A stretch of 19,754 nucleotides of DNA from Bacteroidota bacterium (GTDB lineage Bacteria > Bacteroidota > Bacteroidia > Chitinophagales > Chitinophagaceae), in contig JAEWAC010000010.1 in the NCBI GenBank assembly GCA_023391895.1, positions 1-19,754 of the forward strand, written 5' to 3'. A program made the position numbers and the translations under genes. This document shows positions 14,688 through 19,754 of this stretch, in pieces. Numbering within the stretch: the stretch's first letter is position 1; each line of letters opens with the position of its first letter. The notes under the pieces were generated by a model that was given only the letters and a program-made list of their open reading frames with translations, did not search any database and had not been told where the DNA came from.

Positions 14688-17353
14688 TACATGTTCATGC
14701 CTTCCATGCCGCCATCTCCTTCCATGCGGTTGTTTTTACGCTTGAATAAGTTGGCATCAAACTTACCAAACCGGTAGTTGAAGTTCAGGCGCACCACCTG
14801 CGGGTCTCTGCGGCGTACCACATCCTGCACAAAAAAGGGCGATTCGGTATGGGCATCGTACTTACGGGTTCTGAAGATATCATTGATGCTCAGGGAAACG
14901 GCCGCTGTGCGGTTCTTCAAAAACTCATAGCGCAAAGCCGCATCCACACCATAGTTAGGACGGATAAAACCCTGTGCAGTCGAGCTGCCACCACCAAACA
15001 TACCACCGCCACCGCCGCCAAAGCCACGGCCACCGCCACCACCCGGCGAAGAAATAATCTTGGACTGGTAGTCAGCAGACAATTGCAACGTGAAGTTTTT
15101 GGGCAGGCGGAACGAGTTATTGATTTTTACAAAATAGCTCAGGAACTGGTCCGGATCCGGCAAATCTTTCAGGTCTATTTTAGAGGTGAAGAAATTCGCA
15201 TTGGAGGTAAGATCCCACCATTTGGTGATTTTGTTTCTGCTGGTTAACTCCAGACCGGTGATATAGCTGTTATTGGCATTGATATAACCCAGCACCGGCA
15301 CTGTGTCCTGAATAAACTCCACATACTCCAATTGCTGATAACGGGTAATCAGGTCGCTGGTATTTTTAAAATACAGGGACGCGATAAAATTATCCCGGTT
15401 TTTGAAAATCTTGGAATAAGAGAGTTCCAGTGAATTGGTGAACTCCGGATTGAGGCCAGGATTACCACGGCTGATGTTCAAGGTATCAGAAAAATCATAG
15501 AAGGGGAACAGTTGCCAAAAGTTCGGGCGGTTAATCCGGCGGCTGTAGTTAAACTGCAGCTCGTCGTTTTCCTTGATCTTCTGGGTCAGGAACAGGCTGG
15601 GGAACAGGCTGACCGGAAATTTGATATTGAAAGACTGGTCTTTATTCGGCAGCTTGCCGGTATAGTCGGAGCTTTCCAGGCGCATGCCCAGCTGGTAGCC
15701 AAAGTTTTTGATGCGGTTAGAAAAAGTACCATAGGCAGCATAAATCCGGTCTTCACTGTTGTATACAATGTTCTGATCGGACCTGGGAGTCAGTACGCCA
15801 TTGGTTTCTACACTATAATAGTTGGTGGCACTGTTTACCTTCCGGATAGACGCACGGGCACCCAGTTCAAATTTCGCTTTGTCGTTGATGGGATTGCTAT
15901 AATCGGTTTGTACCACAAGGTTTTCGTTGTTGCCGCTGCCCATTTGCCGCTGCTGGTATTGTCTTTCAAATTGTTTGGGGTTCAGCAGGTAATAATCGGT
16001 GGTTATAAGGGCATTATTTTGATTTTTTCCCCGGTTGTAGTTCACATCAGCTGACCACTCGTGGCCGGCTTTGGGAAATATATGTTTAAAGCTGGCCTGC
16101 GCCCCCATGTTGCGAAACTCATTTTTAGAGTTGGTGTAGCGGGGCTGGTAGCGGGAGATGGTGCCGTTATTGGTCAACGAGTCAATATAAATATCATTTT
16201 CTGAAAAAGGCGACATATTGCCCCTTGCCATGGTTCCGCTGACGGTTAACGTGTTCCGGTTGGAAATAAAATAATCCAAGCCGGCCCTGCCAAATCCAAA
16301 AATACCTTTCATTTCGCTGCGGTCATTTTGGTTGGATTCGGAGGTTATTTTACCAAAAGTGGTACGATGGGTGGTGCCGGTACCAATGGATTTGCGCTGG
16401 TTAACATTGGCACCTGCAAAGAAGTTGACCTTGTTCTGGCGGATGTTGATGTCGCCGCCAAAGCCGGTACGCAGGCGGGAGTCAATATTGGCGCGTACGT
16501 TGCCGCTGTAGCCTACGCGCTTGTTCTTTTTTAATACAATATTTAATATACCTGCCGTACCCCCTGAGGCATCGAATTTGGCCGAAGGGTTGGTAATGAT
16601 TTCCACACTTTCAATGGCGTCGGCGGGTATTTGCTCCAGGGTAAGGTTGGTGGGGCGTCCGTCTACAAAAATCTGTGGTGCATTATTTCTCAGGGTTACG
16701 TTGCCGTCGATATCCACGTTCAGGGATGGCACGTTTTTCATTACGTCAACGGCCGTTCCGCCTTGAGATACAATGTTTTTGTCTACATTAAAGATCTTAC
16801 GGTCAATACCCATTTGCAGTAAAGGCCGGTTGGAGGTAACCGTTACACCGCTTAATATTTTATCATCAATTTCCAGTTTGATGTTGCCCAGGTCTTTATC
16901 CAAAGCACTGAGCATGGCAGAGGGGTTACCGCCCCCATTGCGGTTGGGCATTTGAAACGCAGCGGCCTGTTCAAAGTCTTTATAGCCAATACCGGTTATA
17001 CGCAGCTTGTAGCGGCCAAAAGCGGGTATGTTTTCAATGCTGAATTCTCCCTTGGCGCTGGTGAGCATACCGCCCACAATCACTTCTTTGCGTTGTTTGG
17101 TGGCGGTGTCCATCCGTTCCTGCACCAGGGTTACGGATGCGGCTTCTATGCCTTTATTGGAGGCATCTACTACCTTGCCGTAAAACCGGCCGGTAAGCTG
17201 CTGCTGGGCGCCGGCGCCGCGGCCGGGGGCCCCTCCGGGCATTTGTGCTTGTGTGGCAACGGAAAAAAATAAAAGGGTGCCCAAACCAAGTATTTTCAGG
17301 GTTGGGATGTTCTTTGTAAGCTTCAAGGGTCGTTCTACGCAGTTTTTGGTCAT
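14687..17353 (-). CDS. TonB-dependent-receptor-like outer-membrane beta-barrel protein
   Basis: 888 residues. A signal peptide ends near ATQAQ (about 33-37). A carboxypeptidase-regulatory-like domain follows (about 52-140: GRFYGKVVDASNKGIEAASV, then GEFSIENIPAFGRYKLRI). Next comes a plug-like domain (about 168-280) with VMKNVPSLNVDIDGNVTLRN, IFVDGRPTNLTLEQIPADAI, VEIITNPSAKFDASGGTAG and NIVLKKN. The remainder is a barrel of the outer-membrane beta-barrel family that commonly follows such plugs. Two oddities: a Gly-rich loop at 770-789 (PGGGGGRGFGGGGGG then MFGGG), and a C-terminal tail beyond the last strand, RMEGDGGMEGMNM, without the usual terminal aromatic. Substrate unknown. It is transcribed alone, with its own terminator. 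Confidence 0.9.
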   Translation of the reverse strand: MTKNCVERPLKLTKNIPTLKILGLGTLLFFSVATQAQMPGGAPGRGAGAQQQLTGRFYGKVVDASNKGIEAASVTLVQERMDTATKQRKEVIVGGMLTSAKGEFSIENIPAFGRYKLRITGIGYKDFEQAAAFQMPNRNGGGNPSAMLSALDKDLGNIKLEIDDKILSGVTVTSNRPLLQMGIDRKIFNVDKNIVSQGGTAVDVMKNVPSLNVDIDGNVTLRNNAPQIFVDGRPTNLTLEQIPADAIESVEIITNPSAKFDASGGTAGILNIVLKKNKRVGYSGNVRANIDSRLRTGFGGDINIRQNKVNFFAGANVNQRKSIGTGTTHRTTFGKITSESNQNDRSEMKGIFGFGRAGLDYFISNRNTLTVSGTMARGNMSPFSENDIYIDSLTNNGTISRYQPRYTNSKNEFRNMGAQASFKHIFPKAGHEWSADVNYNRGKNQNNALITTDYYLLNPKQFERQYQQRQMGSGNNENLVVQTDYSNPINDKAKFELGARASIRKVNSATNYYSVETNGVLTPRSDQNIVYNSEDRIYAAYGTFSNRIKNFGYQLGMRLESSDYTGKLPNKDQSFNIKFPVSLFPSLFLTQKIKENDELQFNYSRRINRPNFWQLFPFYDFSDTLNISRGNPGLNPEFTNSLELSYSKIFKNRDNFIASLYFKNTSDLITRYQQLEYVEFIQDTVPVLGYINANNSYITGLELTSRNKITKWWDLTSNANFFTSKIDLKDLPDPDQFLSYFVKINNSFRLPKNFTLQLSADYQSKIISSPGGGGGRGFGGGGGGMFGGGSSTAQGFIRPNYGVDAALRYEFLKNRTAAVSLSINDIFRTRKYDAHTESPFFVQDVVRRRDPQVVRLNFNYRFGKFDANLFKRKNNRMEGDGGMEGMNM

Positions 17354-17371
17354 AAATATCTAATTGGCCCG

Positions 17372-17378
17372 CAAATTA
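17372..17378 (-). promoter_or_regulatory. Possible -7 box of the outer-membrane barrel gene
   Basis: On the minus strand TAATTTG, followed by C, lies 18 bases before the ATG at 17353. It resembles TAnnTTTG with one base less. No -33 TTG is seen at the expected distance, so support is weak. Confidence 0.3.
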
Positions 17379-17453
17379 GCATGTTTCGGTGCGTTAACCA
17401 TTTCATTTAACCTTAATTAACCTTGCCCACCCATTATAAAAGATTGCGACCGT

Positions 17454-17485
17454 ATAAATAAAAAACCCCGCCTGAATGCGGGGTT
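17454..17485 (-). terminator. Rho-independent terminator after tRNA-His
   Basis: AACCCCGC (17464-17471) pairs perfectly with GCGGGGTT (17478-17485) around the 6-base loop CTGAAT. On the minus strand it is followed by TTTTTTATTTAT. It begins 6 bases after the tRNA 3' end. Confidence 0.92.
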
Positions 17486-17491
17486 GAAGTG

Positions 17492-17566
17492 GGTGACTGA
17501 CCGGTCTCGAACCGGCGACCCTCAGAACCACAATCTGATGCTCTAACCAACTGAGCTACAGTCACC
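17492..17566 (-). tRNA. tRNA-His (anticodon GTG)
   Basis: A full cloverleaf is readable on the minus strand: acceptor GTGACTG/CAGTCAC, D arm GCTC...GAGC, anticodon stem TCAGA/TCTGA with loop TTGTGGT (GTG at 17529-17531), variable loop, and T arm GCCGG-TTCGAGA-CCGGT. As expected for tRNA-His, an encoded extra G at position -1 (17566) faces discriminator C73 (17492). The 3' CCA is not encoded: the bases after C73 read CAC. It is transcribed alone. Confidence 0.97.
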
Positions 17567-17577
17567 GTTTGACGGGG

Positions 17578-17606
17578 CAAAAATAGGAAAACAAAAACAA
17601 TTTCAA
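17578..17606 (-). promoter_or_regulatory. Promoter of tRNA-His
   Basis: On the minus strand TATTTTTG (17585-17578) fits the TAnnTTTG -7 element exactly, and a TTG (17606-17604) lies 18 bases upstream, close to the spacing of the Bacteroidota -33 element. The -7 box ends 11 bases before the tRNA 5' end. It is the best two-part promoter seen in the window. Confidence 0.5.
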
Positions 17607-17797
17607 TTTAAAAATTTTAAGATTTCTTAAAAAAGTAGGGGCGCAGCCAAAGGGGCTTTTTAAAATAATGGCCGATGCGCTACAACCATGGCTTTTTTAA
17701 AGTGTTAACAAGGGGTGCCATTATTAAGCCGCTGGACCCACTCATCAAAAAGGTTTAATAAAAACAACATTAACAAACAGGGGCTTAGTTTTTGCCT

Positions 17798-17805
17798 TAA
17801 ATTTG
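17798..17805 (+). promoter_or_regulatory. Possible -7 box of the tail-specific protease gene
   Basis: TAAATTTG matches TAnnTTTG and lies 34 bases before the ATG at 17840. There is no convincing -33 TTG. The rest of 17607-17797 is AT-rich with no gene or strong hairpin. Confidence 0.4.
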
Positions 17806-17839
17806 AAATATGCCAAAGGCATTTAAATACTTGTTCAAT

Positions 17840-19754
17840 ATGAAGAGATTACCCCTACTGCTGGTGATGCTGGCTGGTGGCATTTTTCTGGCCTTTAATA
17901 CGATGGGTACCGGAAAAAAAACACCACCATCCAAATATGAGCGGATTTTGCAAAGCATTGGTGTTATATTAACACAAGGGCACTACAAGCCTAAAGATAT
18001 CAATGATGCATTTTCTAAAAAGGTTTTTATCAAATTCCTGGGCGACCTGGACCCGGAGAAAAATATTTTGATGCAGGAAGACGTCAATGCATTAAAAAAA
18101 TACGAAACCCGCATTGATGATGAGATCAAAGGTCAGCCGGTGGAGTTTTTCCTGGAAGCCGGCAAACTGTTTAACAGGAGGGTAGATGAAGCCGCTAAGA
18201 TCTATAAAGAAATCCTGGCCCAGCCTTTTGATTTTACCAAAGACGAATCCATTGTGACCGATCCTAAAAAGCTATCGTTTGCAGCCAATAAGGAGGCCTT
18301 GAGAGAAAGCTGGAGAAAGCGCCTGAAATATCTGACGCTGGACCGCTATGTGGAGCTGCAGGACATTCGCGATAAAAACAAGGGTAAGGAAGGCTTTGTA
18401 GCTAAGACCGATGCGGAGCTGGAAAAAGAAGCCCGCGAAAAAGTGGGTAAGATTATGGACCGTACCTTTGACCGCTACCGCTACAAGTTTAATGATGACG
18501 ACAAATTCAATGTATTTGTCAACGCCATTACTACTACCATGGATCCTTATACAGAGTTTTTCCCGCCGGTAGAAAAAAGATATTTTGATGAGCAACTTAG
18601 CGGCCGCTTTTCCGGTATTGGTGCTTCCCTGCAATATGATGAAGGCAATATCAAAATCGCGTCTGTGTTAACCGGCAGCCCGGCTTACAAATCCGGCCAG
18701 ATAGAAGTGGGCGATGTAGTGATGAAAGTGGCCCAGGGCAACGAAGCACCGGTAGAGTTGACCGGTTACGTGGTAGAAGATGCCGTTAAGATCATCCGGG
18801 GTAAAAAAGGAACCGAAGTAAAGCTGACCCTGAAAAAGAAAGATGGTACGCTGAAAACAGTTTCTATTATCCGGGATGAGATTGTACAGGATGAAACCTT
18901 TGCCCGCAGTGCGGTGATTGATAATGGTACTTCCAAAATAGGTTACATCTTTTTACCGGAATTCTATGCTGACTTTGAAAACCCCAATGGTGCCCGCAGC
19001 GCCGTGGACGTGGCCAAAGAAGTAATGAAATTAAAGGCTGAAAAAGTTGACGGTATTGTGATTGACCTGCGCAATAACGGCGGCGGTTCTTTGTACGATG
19101 TGGTGCAGATGGCCGGTTTGTTTATTGAAGAAGGGCCCATTGTACAGGTAAAAGACCGCGACGGCAACCCCATGGTATTGCGCGATAAAGACAAGTCTGT
19201 TTTATACAATGGTCCTTTGGCGGTGCTGGTCAACGAGTTTAGCGCTTCCGCGTCTGAGATATTTGCCGCTGCCATTCAGGACTACGGCCGTGGTATTGTA
19301 CTGGGCAGCACCAGCACTTATGGTAAAGGTACCGTTCAGCGGAGCTATGGCCTGGATCCGGAAACGAATTTCATGTCCTCCAATTCTGACCTGGGTTCTA
19401 TTAAATTAACCCTGCAGAAGTTTTACCGTATTAATGGTGGATCTACCCAGCTGAAAGGGGTGGTACCTGACGTAGTGATCCCGGACCAGTATGAATACCT
19501 TCGTTTCCGCGAAAAATACAATGATGAGGCCATGCCCTGGGATGAGATCAATAAAGCCAACTACAGCAAATGGAAATCGGATTATGACCTACAGTCCATC
19601 AAGAATATGAGTAATGCACGCATAGCCAATACTCCATCGTTCAAGATGATCCAGGAAACAACGGAGTGGTTATCCAAACAAAACGACAAGGAATACCCGC
19701 TGAACATTGTAAAGTTCAAGGAAGAGCAGAAGAAGATACGGGCTACCGTAAAGC
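17840..19754 (+). CDS. prc: Tail-specific (C-terminal processing) protease, S41 family, 3' end cut off by the window
   Basis: 638 codons are visible and the frame is still open at the window end; E. coli Prc has 682 residues, so only a short part is missing. MKRLPLLLVMLAGGIFLAFN is an N-terminal membrane or signal segment, so the enzyme acts in the periplasm. A helical N-terminal domain leads to MDPYTEFFPP. A PDZ domain follows (about 250-335, starting SGRFSGIGASLQYD). The S41 core has DGIVIDLRNNGGGSL and NEFSASASEIFAAAIQDYG, with Ser470 as the likely nucleophile, Asp481, and Lys496 in YGKGTVQ; these align with Ser452, Asp463 and Lys477 of E. coli Prc, with one extra residue before the Lys. 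A further C-terminal region follows. Family role: degrades or trims envelope proteins from their C-termini. Confidence 0.93.
   Translation, partial: MKRLPLLLVMLAGGIFLAFNTMGTGKKTPPSKYERILQSIGVILTQGHYKPKDINDAFSKKVFIKFLGDLDPEKNILMQEDVNALKKYETRIDDEIKGQPVEFFLEAGKLFNRRVDEAAKIYKEILAQPFDFTKDESIVTDPKKLSFAANKEALRESWRKRLKYLTLDRYVELQDIRDKNKGKEGFVAKTDAELEKEAREKVGKIMDRTFDRYRYKFNDDDKFNVFVNAITTTMDPYTEFFPPVEKRYFDEQLSGRFSGIGASLQYDEGNIKIASVLTGSPAYKSGQIEVGDVVMKVAQGNEAPVELTGYVVEDAVKIIRGKKGTEVKLTLKKKDGTLKTVSIIRDEIVQDETFARSAVIDNGTSKIGYIFLPEFYADFENPNGARSAVDVAKEVMKLKAEKVDGIVIDLRNNGGGSLYDVVQMAGLFIEEGPIVQVKDRDGNPMVLRDKDKSVLYNGPLAVLVNEFSASASEIFAAAIQDYGRGIVLGSTSTYGKGTVQRSYGLDPETNFMSSNSDLGSIKLTLQKFYRINGGSTQLKGVVPDVVIPDQYEYLRFREKYNDEAMPWDEINKANYSKWKSDYDLQSIKNMSNARIANTPSFKMIQETTEWLSKQNDKEYPLNIVKFKEEQKKIRATVK

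Noticed and set aside
14987..15046. CRISPR-like or minisatellite array from the repeated CCACCGCC units
   Set aside because: The repeats are in frame within a coding sequence and encode Gly; there are no spacers.
15512..16054. Plus-strand open frame of 180 codons opposite the second barrel gene
   Set aside because: It is antisense to a barrel with clear domains, and its hydrophobic, Val/Ile/Gly-rich product matches nothing I know.
17641..17677. Hairpin AGCC-loop-GGCT followed by T's between tRNA-His and the protease gene
   Set aside because: The stem is only about four base pairs and no upstream plus-strand gene needs a terminator there.

Overview
The window looks like chromosomal DNA from a member of the Bacteroidota, most likely near the Chitinophagaceae. 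The reasons are: TonB-dependent outer-membrane proteins with an N-terminal carboxypeptidase-regulatory-like domain; a fasciclin-domain lipoprotein; an M56 peptidase fused to a TonB C-terminal domain; a long PurM; few Shine-Dalgarno-like leaders; and several TAnnTTTG-like -7 promoter elements. The genus is inferred, not proven.

Layout. 1-3354 (+): a 5'-truncated TonB-dependent receptor followed closely by a two-FAS1-domain lipoprotein. 3355-4077: about 720 bases without a gene, full of short degenerate repeats and palindromes and ending in a terminator. 4078-5055 (-): a membrane-anchored coiled-coil protein of unknown function, divergent from holA (5202-6203, +). holA converges on ribF (6283-7206, -) across a 34-bp-arm inverted repeat made of GTTGA octamers. 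ribF is divergent from purM (7317-8498, +), which ends in a clear terminator. 8593-10596 (-): a blaI-type repressor translationally coupled to a broken M56 (BlaR1-like) peptidase gene. 10597-10711: a shared divergent promoter region carrying two matching 16-bp palindromic operators. 10712-11407 (+): ftsE, whose 3' end overlaps the 3' end of a three-gene minus-strand operon (11388-14607: oxidoreductase, then two glycosyltransferases). 14687-17353 (-): a second outer-membrane beta-barrel protein. 17492-17566 (-): tRNA-His with promoter and terminator. 17840 to the end (+): a 3'-truncated tail-specific protease.

Function. Housekeeping genes (DNA polymerase clamp loader, FAD synthesis, purine synthesis, ABC ATPase, tRNA-His, Prc-type protease) are mixed with envelope genes (two TonB-type barrels, a surface lipoprotein, a polysaccharide operon). 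I see no CRISPR array, transposase, prophage or recognisable defence system.

The most informative non-standard signals are: (1) the intact BlaI repressor next to a peptidase sensor gene carrying both a frameshift and a nonsense codon, together with a readable tandem operator; (2) a dispersed intergenic repeat with core CATATGGGG-TTTTAAAGAAG; (3) the stop-to-stop octamer hairpin between holA and ribF.
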